From the NCBI GenBank assembly GCA_963718695.1, contig OY970371.1:2170001-2234000 (forward strand): a DNA stretch of 64,000 nucleotides. Direction: 5' to 3'. Numbering within the stretch: the stretch's first letter is position 1; each line of letters opens with the position of its first letter. The DNA is from Manganitrophus sp963718695. Lineage in GTDB: Bacteria; Nitrospirota; Nitrospiria; SBBL01; Manganitrophaceae. A model generated the notes under the pieces. It was not told the DNA's origin, did no database searches, and saw only the letters and a list, made by a program, of their open reading frames with translations. The translations under genes were made by a program, and so were the position numbers. Below are positions 37,073-45,653 of this stretch, piece after piece.

Positions 37073-37108
37073 CGGCCTTACCCACGGGAGTCGATGCGGG
37101 TAAGGCCG
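37073..37108. terminator. Hairpin downstream of the CBS gene
   Basis: CGGCCTTACCC and GGGTAAGGCCG form an 11-bp perfect stem with a 14-base loop, six bases past the end of the CBS gene. No clear T tract follows, so it may stabilise the 3' end rather than terminate alone. Confidence 0.5.
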
Positions 37109-37113
37109 TCGTT

Positions 37114-37515
37114 CTACACTTCGACGCTGATGCCCAGCCAGGCGCGAATCAGATCGTGACGCGTGATGGTCCCGATCAATCGCTCTCCCCGGACCACCGG
37201 CAGGCGATGGATATGAAGGTCTTCCATCGCCCGGCTCGCTTCCTCGAGCGTCGCATCTTCTTCCGCGACCACCACGATGGGGTTCATGATCTCTCGGACG
37301 GCAATGTCTTCCAACCTGCGCGCGCCCCGGAGGGCCATAAGGACATCCTGCTCGCTGATAAAGCCGACCACCCGGTCATCCTCGCTGATCACCGGCATGC
37401 CGCTTTCGTGAGTATCGAGAAGTTGGCTCGCGATATCGAAGACCGAGTTTCCCTCTTTAGCAAAGAGCGTGTTTCCCTTTTTAATTTCTCCGACGGTTTG
37501 ATATTTGGGTCTCAT
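37114..37515 (-). CDS. CBS-domain pair protein
   Basis: A 133-residue protein made of two CBS motifs: residues 10-65 (GNSVFDIASQLLDTHESGMP, VVGFISEQDVLMAL) and 75-130 (IMNPIVVVAEEDATLEEASR, HRLPVVRGERLIGTITRHDL). A Bateman module that binds adenosine nucleotides. The ATG follows AGGAGGTTGTG. It is stand-alone, with a hairpin after it, so the partner is unknown. Very common in bacteria living under redox stress. Confidence 0.92.
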   Translation of the reverse strand: MRPKYQTVGEIKKGNTLFAKEGNSVFDIASQLLDTHESGMPVISEDDRVVGFISEQDVLMALRGARRLEDIAVREIMNPIVVVAEEDATLEEASRAMEDLHIHRLPVVRGERLIGTITRHDLIRAWLGISVEV

Positions 37516-37683
37516 TCACAACCTCCTGTCTAAAATCATCCGATGGACCCCTTGATGCAACGTGCATCAGAGGCGAGACCCTCCCCCGTCCCCGGGATCG
37601 GCGGAAAATGAAAACCGATCCGATTTCCTCGTCATATGTAAAAATGATATTCCTTTTGAGGGGACCAATGCAATCGGGCCGCC

Positions 37684-37712
37684 TTGACCATACCGGCAAA
37701 CCGGTCTATACT
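37684..37712 (+). promoter_or_regulatory. Promoter of the methyltransferase gene with a palindrome in its spacer
   Basis: TTGACC (37684-37689), 17-bp spacer, TATACT (37707-37712), 20 bp before the ATG. The spacer contains ACCGG-CAAA-CCGGT (37692-37705), a likely repressor or activator site. Confidence 0.6.
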
Positions 37713-37732
37713 CCCTCAGCGAAAGGGGAAAT

Positions 37733-38299
37733 ATGAACGATCCACTGATTCTCAAAGACATCAAAGAGTACTACTGGGACAAGCCGGTCCCGTTCCTCGT
37801 AGAACAGATCTCCCGGCTTCGAAAGGGACGGGCGCTCGACCTGGCGATGGGCGAGGGACGCAATGCCGTTTATCTGGCGGAGCAAGGATTCACCGTCGAT
37901 GCGGTCGATATTTCAGAAAAGGGGGTCCGAAAAGGAACCGAGCTCGCCCGGTCGCGCGGCGTTTCAATCAACGGAATCGTCGCCGACCTGGATCATTATC
38001 GAATCCCTCCGAACCGGTACGATTTAATCTGCTGTTTTTTCTTCCTGGCCCGTCCTCTTTTTACCGCAATCAAGGAGGGCCTTCGGCCCGGCGGCGCGCT
38101 TATTTATCAGAGTGTTACAGTCGAAGAATTAAAGATCAATCCCACCTTTCCAAGAGCGTGGTGTTTGGAGCAAAACGAGCTGATTCATGCCTTCAAAGAT
38201 CTGAGAATTCTCTACTACCATGAGTCGCCTCTCCAGGGAACGACCAGCCATTCGTCCGTCGCCTCTCTCTGCGCAGTCCGCCCGGATTCCGAAGCGTAA
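37733..38299 (+). CDS. SAM-dependent methyltransferase (TehB/UbiE-like)
   Basis: A 188-residue class I methyltransferase. Motif I is ALDLAMGEGRNAVYLAEQG, motif II VDAVDISEKGV with the acidic ribose-binding Asp, then GIVADLDHY and DLICCFFFLARPLF, and a GGALIYQS post-motif. This pattern matches the TehB / tellurite-resistance-like methyltransferase family; the substrate (metal oxyanion, thiol or small molecule) cannot be told. AAAGGGGAAAT precedes the ATG. It is monocistronic from its own promoter. Confidence 0.85.
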   Translation: MNDPLILKDIKEYYWDKPVPFLVEQISRLRKGRALDLAMGEGRNAVYLAEQGFTVDAVDISEKGVRKGTELARSRGVSINGIVADLDHYRIPPNRYDLICCFFFLARPLFTAIKEGLRPGGALIYQSVTVEELKINPTFPRAWCLEQNELIHAFKDLRILYYHESPLQGTTSHSSVASLCAVRPDSEA

Positions 38300-38351
38300 C
38301 AGGAGTCGGCTTGCCTAAAGAAGTCGACCTAGAGTCCCTCCTTCACCTTAT

Positions 38352-38380
38352 TTGCACTCTGACCGATAAAATGGTATCCT
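38352..38380 (+). promoter_or_regulatory. Candidate promoter of the MMPL exporter gene
   Basis: TTGCAC (38352-38357), 17-bp spacer, TATCCT (38375-38380), giving a leader of about 70 nt before the ATG at 38459. Confidence 0.5.
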
Positions 38381-38458
38381 TTGGAAACTTTTTACCCCCC
38401 CAATGATTGCAAAATAATCGCAACGAGCGCCGTATTCTGATGGGGGTTTAGGAGATCA

Positions 38459-40930
38459 ATGGCCCGAAAGTATTTTGAGTTCGTGACCGATCACGCTTAC
38501 GCCGTGATGGCGGGCGTCTTGCTGATTACCCTTTTCTGTCTCTTTCGACTCCCCTTCCTCAAAACGGAACTCGATCCAAAACGGATCCTCCCGCAAGACC
38601 ACCCCTATATACAGATGAACAATCAGATCGAGCAGCGCTTCGGCGGCGGCCGGGTGGTGGTGGTCGGCATCGTCTCCAAAGAAGGAAGCGTCTTCACCCC
38701 GTCCACGCTGGCCAAGATCGATCGGATGGCCCAGGCGATCGAGAAGATCCCGGGGATCTACGCCGACAATGTCCTCAGCCTCGCCTCCCGGAAAGTCAAA
38801 CACCTCCAGATCAACGATCAAGGATTCAATGTCGAGCGGCTGATGCCGGAGGTCCCGACCACGCCGGAAGGGGCCGAGGCAATCCGGAAGCGCCTCTTCG
38901 CCAACCCCCTTTATGTCGGCTCCCTCGTTTCGTCCGATGCGACCGCCGCCGCGATCGTCATCGACGTGCAAGACACCGAGGCGGCCGAGGCGATCCGGAA
39001 AGCCACCGCGGACGTTTCCGAGGACGAATTACCGGAGCCGATCAGCGATCTTGCGATCTATCGCCAGCTCAAAGAGATCGCCGACAAGGAAATCGACGCG
39101 AACACCACCATCCATCTCGGCGGTCTTCCGGTCTCCCTCGCCTTTCTGGAGATGGACACCGCCGTCATGAACCGATGGGTCTTTCCGATTGCCTTCGTGT
39201 TGATCATGTTCATCCATTATCTCTCTTTCCGGACCTTTCAAGGGATGTTGATCCCGCCGCTGACCGCGCTCTTAAGCGTGATTTGGGCCCTGGGATTCAT
39301 CAGTCTCACCGGGATGAAGCTCGATCTCTGGACGAAGGGGCTGACGCCGATTTTGATCGTCGCGATGGCGGCGGGCCACTCGGTTCAGATCTTACGCCGC
39401 TTTTATGACGAGCTCGAATATGCCATCGGGATGGACGTTCCGGAGCCGGCGCAGAAGACCGCCGTGGTTCAAGCGGGCGCCAAGATGGCGCCGGTGCTTT
39501 TGACCGCGGGGCTGGTCGCCGCGGCCAGCTTCGCCTCGCTGGTGACCTTTCAGCTCGCCACCTTCCAATCGTTCGGATTGATGACCGCCTTCGGCATTGT
39601 GAGCGCGCTGATCTTGGAGATGACCTTCATCCCCGCCCTTCGATCGCTCATTCCCCCGCCGAGCGGCGAGGAGTTGGAGGTGGTCCTGCGGAAGACCTAT
39701 TCCGATCGGTTCCTCACCAAGGTCAGCCGATGGGTTCTCGGTCCGGAGCAGAAATGGATTCTCGTGGGGGGCGTCATCGTCGTATTGGTTGCTTTGATCT
39801 TTGCCAACCGGATCGTTTTGACCAACTCGCTTCGCGATCTTTTCTTCAGCCACACCGATCTTCGCAAAGACGATCAGGTCTTGAACCAAAAGTTCGGCGG
39901 CACCTCAACTTTGAATATATTGATCAGCACGCCGGCCCCGGACGGTTTAAAAGATCCGAACATCATGCGGGCGATCGAAGGGCTCCAGACCCGGTTGAAA
40001 GAAAACCCCGCGGTCGGCCGGACCGAATCGTACGTCGATTATGTCAAGCGGATGCGTCGAACGTTTTACCAGGATGATCCCCGCTCGGAGCAGGTGCCCG
40101 ACAGCCCGGAAGAGGCGGCGCAGTTTCTCTTCCTCTACTCTGTCTCCGGCAATCCCGACGACTTCAAGCGGCTCGCCGACGTCGGATATCAGAATGCCGT
40201 CGTTCTGACCTTCCTGAAATCGGATGCAACAGAATTGGCCGAGCAGTTGATCCAGACGATCGATGAATACAAAGCGGCCCATTTCCCGCCCGATGTGACG
40301 GTCGGGATCGCGGGAAGCGTCCCGGTCACCCTTGCGTTGAATGATGTGATCATCCGCGGCAAGCTCTTGAACGTCGTCCAGATGATCGCGATTACCTTTA
40401 TCCTCTCCTCGATCATCTTCCGGTCGTTCTGGGGAGGGGTGGTCGTCACGATTCCCCTCCTCTTTGCCGTCATCTGGAATTTCGGCTTCATGGGATTGAC
40501 CGGAATTCCGCTCGGCATTTCGACGGCGGCCGTCTCCGCGATGGCGGTCGGGATGGGGGCCGATTATGCGATCTACATCCTCTACCGATTGCGCGAGGAG
40601 CTCTCGCTCAATCGCCATCTCGACCGGGTCGTCCGAGTCACCCTCACCACCGCCGGAAAGGCGATTCTCCTGATCGCCGTCGCTTTCGCCGCCGGCACCT
40701 TCCTCGTCACCTTCACCGGCTACTACCTCCACATGGAAGGGATCCTGATGCCGCTTGCCATGCTGACGAGCGCCGCCTCGGCGGTGATCCTCATCCCCGC
40801 CGCCGTCATGACCTTCCGCCCCCACTTCATCTTCAGAGTCATCCCCTCCGAGTGGCTGGAATTATACACCCGGGGCGAAGCTCAAAAGTTTAATGTGGAA
40901 GGGGATGTTTTGAAAAAACCGAAGAAGTAG
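38459..40930 (+). CDS. MMPL/RND-superfamily lipid-type exporter
   Basis: An 823-residue membrane protein with the MMPL layout: TM1 (about 14-33), a first periplasmic loop of about 190 residues, five membrane helices (about 240-400, FPIAFVLIMFIHYLSF through FGIVSALILEMTFIPAL), a seventh helix after residue 430, a second large loop and a last group of five. Acidic residues in helices 4 and 10 (GMGADYAIYILYRL) provide the proton relay. It resembles the hydrophobe exporters of the HpnN type more than drug RND pumps and lacks an adaptor. TAGGAGATCA precedes the ATG. Substrate not determined. Confidence 0.88.
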   Translation: MARKYFEFVTDHAYAVMAGVLLITLFCLFRLPFLKTELDPKRILPQDHPYIQMNNQIEQRFGGGRVVVVGIVSKEGSVFTPSTLAKIDRMAQAIEKIPGIYADNVLSLASRKVKHLQINDQGFNVERLMPEVPTTPEGAEAIRKRLFANPLYVGSLVSSDATAAAIVIDVQDTEAAEAIRKATADVSEDELPEPISDLAIYRQLKEIADKEIDANTTIHLGGLPVSLAFLEMDTAVMNRWVFPIAFVLIMFIHYLSFRTFQGMLIPPLTALLSVIWALGFISLTGMKLDLWTKGLTPILIVAMAAGHSVQILRRFYDELEYAIGMDVPEPAQKTAVVQAGAKMAPVLLTAGLVAAASFASLVTFQLATFQSFGLMTAFGIVSALILEMTFIPALRSLIPPPSGEELEVVLRKTYSDRFLTKVSRWVLGPEQKWILVGGVIVVLVALIFANRIVLTNSLRDLFFSHTDLRKDDQVLNQKFGGTSTLNILISTPAPDGLKDPNIMRAIEGLQTRLKENPAVGRTESYVDYVKRMRRTFYQDDPRSEQVPDSPEEAAQFLFLYSVSGNPDDFKRLADVGYQNAVVLTFLKSDATELAEQLIQTIDEYKAAHFPPDVTVGIAGSVPVTLALNDVIIRGKLLNVVQMIAITFILSSIIFRSFWGGVVVTIPLLFAVIWNFGFMGLTGIPLGISTAAVSAMAVGMGADYAIYILYRLREELSLNRHLDRVVRVTLTTAGKAILLIAVAFAAGTFLVTFTGYYLHMEGILMPLAMLTSAASAVILIPAAVMTFRPHFIFRVIPSEWLELYTRGEAQKFNVEGDVLKKPKK

Positions 40931-40931
40931 A

Positions 40932-41579
40932 TTAGAATCCCATCCAGGTAAGTCCCGCTTTTCCGACCCACACCAACGATGCAAGATAGACCCATGTCAT
41001 GCTGGCCATCAGGTAGCCGGTCACAATGACGGCGCCGTCGTTTTCCATCATCCCCGCTGCGATCAGGAGGATCGACCAGGCGGGAATGGTATTGGTAAAG
41101 GGGATCGGGAGGGGGAGGCTCAAAACGAAGGCGCTCGAGAGAATGGCAACCCCGTTTAGAAAGTTAAAGGAAGGCCAGTCTTTGAAAAAACGAAGACGCG
41201 GATGGAGAAATTTCTCAAGGCGGGTGGCGACCGCCAGCGCTCCCTTGATCGTTTTTGTAAGGGTCGGATCGGGAATCTCCAGGTTCAGCAACCGGCGCGG
41301 AAGCCAGGGGCGTTTTCGCAAGGCGATCCGAAGGCCGAAGAACATTAAGATCAGCCCGAACGGCGTCGAGAGACCGGGAAGCGGGATCGGGGTGCAAAAC
41401 GGAAGGACGAGAATAATGATCAGAACATCGAAGCCGCGGCCGTGGAGAATTTCGATGATCTTTCCGATCGTCACCCCCTTGCCGTTCGCTTGGTCCAAGA
41501 TCCGCCGGAGGTCTTCGGAAAGACGCGTGGGGGGATGGCCCGGCCTCGCCGTTGTCACGATACCTGCGCTCCCATCCAA
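40932..41579 (-). CDS. ExoD-family membrane protein
   Basis: A 215-residue protein opening with TTG (41579) right after AAAGAGGGA; an in-frame GTG seven codons later is an alternative. The ExoD signature is clear: LSEDLRRILDQA, VTIGKIIEILHGRGFDVLII, LVLPFCTPIPLPGLSTPFG, LRIALRKRPWLP. Three to four hydrophobic segments follow. ExoD was named for exopolysaccharide synthesis and alkaline tolerance, but its reaction is unknown. It converges on the MMPL gene with one base between. Confidence 0.88.
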   Translation of the reverse strand: MDGSAGIVTTARPGHPPTRLSEDLRRILDQANGKGVTIGKIIEILHGRGFDVLIIILVLPFCTPIPLPGLSTPFGLILMFFGLRIALRKRPWLPRRLLNLEIPDPTLTKTIKGALAVATRLEKFLHPRLRFFKDWPSFNFLNGVAILSSAFVLSLPLPIPFTNTIPAWSILLIAAGMMENDGAVIVTGYLMASMTWVYLASLVWVGKAGLTWMGF

Positions 41580-41654
41580 TCCCTCTTTCTCATCGCCTTC
41601 ATAATCAGACGATTATAACGGAGGATCGGAAACAGGACAACCCCTTTTTTGCAG

Positions 41655-43394
41655 CTATTTACTTTGAACCTCTCCGATCCCGATCGTTTCGGTGGTTCTC
41701 GATGGGAGCGAGGGAAGCACTTTCAGTGGATGAGATTTTCCTTCGGGAGGGGTCAGCGCCAGGTCTCGATAGGTTTTTACGGAAGAATCTTTCTCGACCT
41801 TTCGGGCGATCCGATAGAGTCTCCAATATAACGCCGCGACGCCGAAGAGCGATGACCCGATCTCCCGCGCCCGGCGCCAGGCAAAGGCCAGTCGACCCTC
41901 CCTTGGAAACGACGACCGCCGCTCGGAGCGATGTTTCCGACGGAAGAACCCGGCCTGAAGGGGATGGACCCCTTCCACAAAAATCGAGCCGCGAAACCAG
42001 ATCATCTGACTGATCATCTTTCCGACGTTGCGCTGCCCATCCGCGAGACGCCGACGGAAGATCGTTTCGATATGCTCAAAGGTGTAGAAAGACTTCCATG
42101 CGTCGTGATAAGCCCGCATCCACTCTTCATGCGACATTTTTGAGTGGTTCGTGCAGGGATGCTCTGAATCGTACTTGTTCATGTCGGGATCGAGCCACGC
42201 CCCCTGATTGACCAAGATCTGGTGGTCCTCCGATCCGGGAAGCGGGGTCAGGACAAAAAACTCCACCAGGTCGAGCGGCAGCTCATTCTTGAGAACCTCC
42301 ACGTCGCGCATCACCGATTCATACGTGTCGTTTGGAAAACCGATGATGTAGCCGGCATACGTCACCGCTTTCGCTCGCCGCCATGCCTGGAGCATTGTCC
42401 GGTATTCTTCCACATTGTTCTGCTTCTTCCCGGTCTCCTTGAGGGTGTCGCGGTTGACACTCTCCAGGCCGATAAAAACCTTCCGGCAGCCGGCTTTTGC
42501 CGCCTTCTCGATGAAGCGCGGCAGCCGATGACAGGCGGTATCGACCTGAATGAGCAGCGAGATTCGGATTTTATCCCGCTCCCGCAGGAGGATGATCCGA
42601 TCCAAGATCGCCTCCCAGTTCCGGTTCCGGGCGAAATCGTCGTCGGTGATGAAGTAGCAGTTCAAGCCGCGCTTGTGGTTTTCTCGGATGATCGCTTCGA
42701 CGTTGTCGGCCGTCCGCCAGCGCGATTTTCTTCCCTGGACGTTGATGATCGTGCAGAAACTGCACTCGAAGGGGCATCCTCGTCCGGCATCAAAGGTCGT
42801 CATCCGCCCGATGTTGCGCGAGATCACCTCCACCGGCAAGATCGGCATCGGCTGGCCTTCGAGGGACGGTAGGTCATTGAGGAAATTATAGAGCGGTTTC
42901 AACCGGCCGTGAAGCGCATCTTCCAGTAATTCACCGAAGCGGGCTTCTACCTCCCCTGCCACCAGGGTAATTCCTTCGTCCATCGCTGCCGTCAGATCTT
43001 CCGGAACGGCCTTCAACATCGAAAGACAGCCGCTGACATGAAACCCGCCGATCATCACCGGAAGCCCCGCGCGCCGGAACGGCCGCGCCAGATCGACCGC
43101 CCGCGGAAACTGGTTTGACTGCACCCCCGCAAAACAGATGACCCCCGACGTATTCTGCGCCGACAGTTGCCGGATGATTTTTTCGACCGGAATCCGCTGA
43201 TTGATCTCGTCATAGACGTTGATCGACAGATCGATCCCTTCTCCCAATCTGCCTGAGGTTTTGACCGCTTCCGCGATCGTATAGAGACAGGCAAGCGTAT
43301 TGCTCGGGATGGAGGACCTCATCCACCGGATGACATACCCTTCATCGTCATAATGGGATGGCTTGATCAATACGACGCGGAATAATCGCTTCAA
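41655..43394 (-). CDS. B12-binding radical SAM protein
   Basis: A 579-residue enzyme. TTG at 43392-43394 is chosen because AAGGAGATCTT stands directly before it; the frame opens 12 codons earlier. Residues 1-170 form a cobalamin-binding domain (RVVLIKPSHYDDEGY, VICFAGVQSNQFPRAVDL, PVMIGGFHVSG). The radical SAM core has CPFECSFC (CxxxCxxC for the 4Fe-4S cluster) and ITDDDFARNRNW, KVFIGLESVNR. A C-terminal region of about 200 residues is basic and partly hydrophobic. It fits the group that includes BchE- and HpnP/HpnR-like methylases and hopanoid modifiers; substrate unknown. Confidence 0.9.
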   Translation of the reverse strand: MKRLFRVVLIKPSHYDDEGYVIRWMRSSIPSNTLACLYTIAEAVKTSGRLGEGIDLSINVYDEINQRIPVEKIIRQLSAQNTSGVICFAGVQSNQFPRAVDLARPFRRAGLPVMIGGFHVSGCLSMLKAVPEDLTAAMDEGITLVAGEVEARFGELLEDALHGRLKPLYNFLNDLPSLEGQPMPILPVEVISRNIGRMTTFDAGRGCPFECSFCTIINVQGRKSRWRTADNVEAIIRENHKRGLNCYFITDDDFARNRNWEAILDRIILLRERDKIRISLLIQVDTACHRLPRFIEKAAKAGCRKVFIGLESVNRDTLKETGKKQNNVEEYRTMLQAWRRAKAVTYAGYIIGFPNDTYESVMRDVEVLKNELPLDLVEFFVLTPLPGSEDHQILVNQGAWLDPDMNKYDSEHPCTNHSKMSHEEWMRAYHDAWKSFYTFEHIETIFRRRLADGQRNVGKMISQMIWFRGSIFVEGVHPLQAGFFRRKHRSERRSSFPREGRLAFAWRRAREIGSSLFGVAALYWRLYRIARKVEKDSSVKTYRDLALTPPEGKSHPLKVLPSLPSRTTETIGIGEVQSK

Positions 43395-43639
43395 AAGATC
43401 TCCTTTTCGGAAATAGCCTGATAAAATCATACGGGCCGGGAAGGTCGAATCGGCAGGGTAGAGTATATCAGTTAATTGAAAAAAGATGCTAGCGGAATTT
43501 ACTGCTTTTGTAATCGTCCGAACTACAAACTTTTACGATGACGCTACCTGAGCTAGAGCATCATCGCGTTTTATGCAACCAGATTATTCCTCGGGTTGAC
43601 TTCATCACATGAAAATGGTACGCCTTTAAATAAAGGATC

Positions 43640-44812
43640 ATGAATACCAAACAAGAAAAAAACAAACAAAAGCAACCCTCTGCCGGTCAGCAGGCCCAAG
43701 AAGAAAACCCCAAAGTGGCCATAGAGCGCTATCGTGACCTGGCGGAGGGGATCGACCACGGCATTGTCTGGGAGGCCAATGAAACGCTCCAGTTCTGTAT
43801 GGTGAGCCGGAAGGCCGAGCGGCTGGTCGGCTATTCTCTCGATGAGTGGTGCGAGCCTCATTTCTGGGAGAAGCACCTTCACCCGGAAGACCGGGACCGG
43901 GTCATGGCTAAATTTCAGAAAGCGTTGGATGGAGAGGACGAACACTCCGATCATCGGTTCATTGCAGCGGATGGGCGTGTCGTTTGGTTTCATACCGGAA
44001 TCCACGCGGCCCGTAATAAGGGTGAGATTATCTATCGCGGCCTTTCGGTCGATATCACTTACCTCAAAGAAACGGAAGAAAAACTAAAACAGAAAACGAA
44101 TCAACTGGAAGAAGCAAACCGGGTGAAGAGCTACTTTCTCTCTATCGCTTCCCATGAGATACGAAACGCCCTCAACGCCATCCTCGGGTATGCCAGTCTT
44201 TTAAAAGAAGAAGGAAGGATTAGAGAGGCCGAGAAGCAACGGGAGATTTACGGACACATTTACAGAAATGCCACCAACCTACTCGACCTGATCAATCAAA
44301 TTCTTGACCTCAATAAAATTGAAGCCGGACAAACCGACCTCCGCGCAGAGGTGACGGAGATTTCAATTTCGGAAGTCGTCCAACAAGTTTTAGAGGACCA
44401 CAAAGTTTTATGGGAGGAGAAAGGGTTGAAGGTCAGCCTGCTCGATGACCCCACCGGGCCGAAGATGTATTCTGATCGTGTAAAACTTCGCCAGATCTTC
44501 GTCAATCTCATTACAAATGCAATGAAGTTTACCGAAAAAGGCTCCATTACCGTCCGCATTATCCACAACCCCGAGGCAAAGAAGGTCTCGGTCGCGATTA
44601 AAGATACCGGATACGGCATTTCCAAAGAAGATCTTTCCCACATCTTCGAGCCGTTCTACCAGTCAGGCCGGCCGGCAGAGGAAGAAGGGGTCGGATTGGG
44701 ACTGCCGATCGTGAAGAGGTTTGTCGATATTTTAAAAGGAACGATTGATGTAAAGAGTGAGCCGGGAACAGGCTCCACATTTACGGTCACCTTCCCCTAT
44801 GAGATTTCCTGA
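43640..44812 (+). CDS. Cytoplasmic PAS-domain sensor histidine kinase
   Basis: A 390-residue kinase with no membrane segment. A Lys/Gln-rich head is followed by a PAS fold (about 28-145; PHFWEKHLHPEDRDRVMAKF is the typical PAS/PAC end region), a coiled coil (KLKQKTNQLEEANRVKSYFL), the H box with His in SIASHEIRNALNAILG, and the ATPase domain: N box LRQIFVNLITNAMKFT, G1 DTGYGISKEDL, F box IFEPFYQ, G2 GVGLGLPIVKRF. No response regulator is adjacent. The 3' end overlaps the convergent glycosyltransferase by 26 bases. The signal is unknown. Confidence 0.92.
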   Translation: MNTKQEKNKQKQPSAGQQAQEENPKVAIERYRDLAEGIDHGIVWEANETLQFCMVSRKAERLVGYSLDEWCEPHFWEKHLHPEDRDRVMAKFQKALDGEDEHSDHRFIAADGRVVWFHTGIHAARNKGEIIYRGLSVDITYLKETEEKLKQKTNQLEEANRVKSYFLSIASHEIRNALNAILGYASLLKEEGRIREAEKQREIYGHIYRNATNLLDLINQILDLNKIEAGQTDLRAEVTEISISEVVQQVLEDHKVLWEEKGLKVSLLDDPTGPKMYSDRVKLRQIFVNLITNAMKFTEKGSITVRIIHNPEAKKVSVAIKDTGYGISKEDLSHIFEPFYQSGRPAEEEGVGLGLPIVKRFVDILKGTIDVKSEPGTGSTFTVTFPYEIS

Positions 44813-45569
44813 AGGGAATCTTCCCACCCGCTTCCTCCACTGAGAAATCAACTTTTGATCGCATCGCTTGCTCACGGGTAAAGCGATATTTCATGAGCGT
44901 ATAGAGCGCAATCATCCCGTCCCGAACGAACCGGAGTTTTTTCCCTTCGGCTTCGGTTCGCGGCTGATAGGAGATCGGAACCTCTCTGATCCGATAACCC
45001 CGCTTCAAGAGCTTGGCGGTCACTTCCGGGCAGAACTCAAAACCGGTGCACCGGAGGTCGAGACTTTTCAGGATGTCGGCCTTAAAGAGCTTATAAGCGG
45101 TCGCTTCATCGGTCAGGCGGGCGTTGTAAAGAATGCGGATCAGAGGGGTGAGAATCCGCTGGGCCAGACGGCTTTTCCAGGGAATTCTATTGGCGGAATT
45201 GAGAAAGCGGGAACCGTAGACCACCGAGGCTTGGCCGGAGAGGATCGGGGCGAGGAGGACGCCGTACTCCTTGGGGTCGAGTTCCAGATCGGCGTCTTGG
45301 ATGAGGACCACCTCTCCGGTGACATACTTCAGGCCGATTCGGACCGCACTCCCCTTCCCAAAGTTTTTTTGCGAGTTGCAGACCGTGACGACGTCGGCGT
45401 GCTCCGACTGCTCGTGCTTTAAGACTTCTGCCGTCCCATCGGTGGAGCCGTCGTCAACGACAATCACTTCCTTTTCGACGCCGGAGAGTTCGACCGACAA
45501 GACCTGTTCGATCACCTCGCCGACGGTCGATTCCTCATTATAGACAGGGATGATGATTGAGAGTTTCAT
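44787..45569 (-). CDS. Family 2 glycosyltransferase, polyprenyl-phosphate-sugar synthase type
   Basis: A 260-residue enzyme from MKLSIIIPVYNEESTV (ATG at 45569; the frame opens 12 codons earlier). EVIVVDDGSTDGTAEVL, VLIQDADLELDPKEYG with the metal-binding DxD, and GFEFCPEVTAKLLKRG are those of the DPM1/Ppm1-like group that loads mannose or another sugar onto polyprenyl phosphate. It has no membrane segment. It is divergent from two TMTC-like glycosyltransferases, exactly the sort of enzyme that needs lipid-linked sugar. The promoter lies so near that the mRNA looks leaderless. Confidence 0.88.
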   Translation of the reverse strand: MKLSIIIPVYNEESTVGEVIEQVLSVELSGVEKEVIVVDDGSTDGTAEVLKHEQSEHADVVTVCNSQKNFGKGSAVRIGLKYVTGEVVLIQDADLELDPKEYGVLLAPILSGQASVVYGSRFLNSANRIPWKSRLAQRILTPLIRILYNARLTDEATAYKLFKADILKSLDLRCTGFEFCPEVTAKLLKRGYRIREVPISYQPRTEAEGKKLRFVRDGMIALYTLMKYRFTREQAMRSKVDFSVEEAGGKIPFRKSHRGR

Positions 45570-45576
45570 CCATTGG

Positions 45577-45605
45577 AGTATATCCGCGGATAAAATAATG
45601 GTCAA
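45577..45605 (-). promoter_or_regulatory. Promoter of the GT2 gene
   Basis: Minus strand: TTGACC (45605-45600), 17-bp spacer, TATACT (45582-45577). Expected start about 45570, at the ATG itself. Confidence 0.6.
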
Positions 45606-45615
45606 ACCCGAAGGA

Positions 45616-45644
45616 TTGTCGGATAGGGATTCGTCTGATATATT
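45616..45644 (+). promoter_or_regulatory. Promoter of the TMTC-like gene pair
   Basis: TTGTCG (45616-45621), 17-bp spacer, TATATT (45639-45644). Expected start about 45651, three bases from the ATG at 45654; arranged back to back with the GT2 promoter. Confidence 0.5.
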
Positions 45645-45653
45645 GAACAGGCG

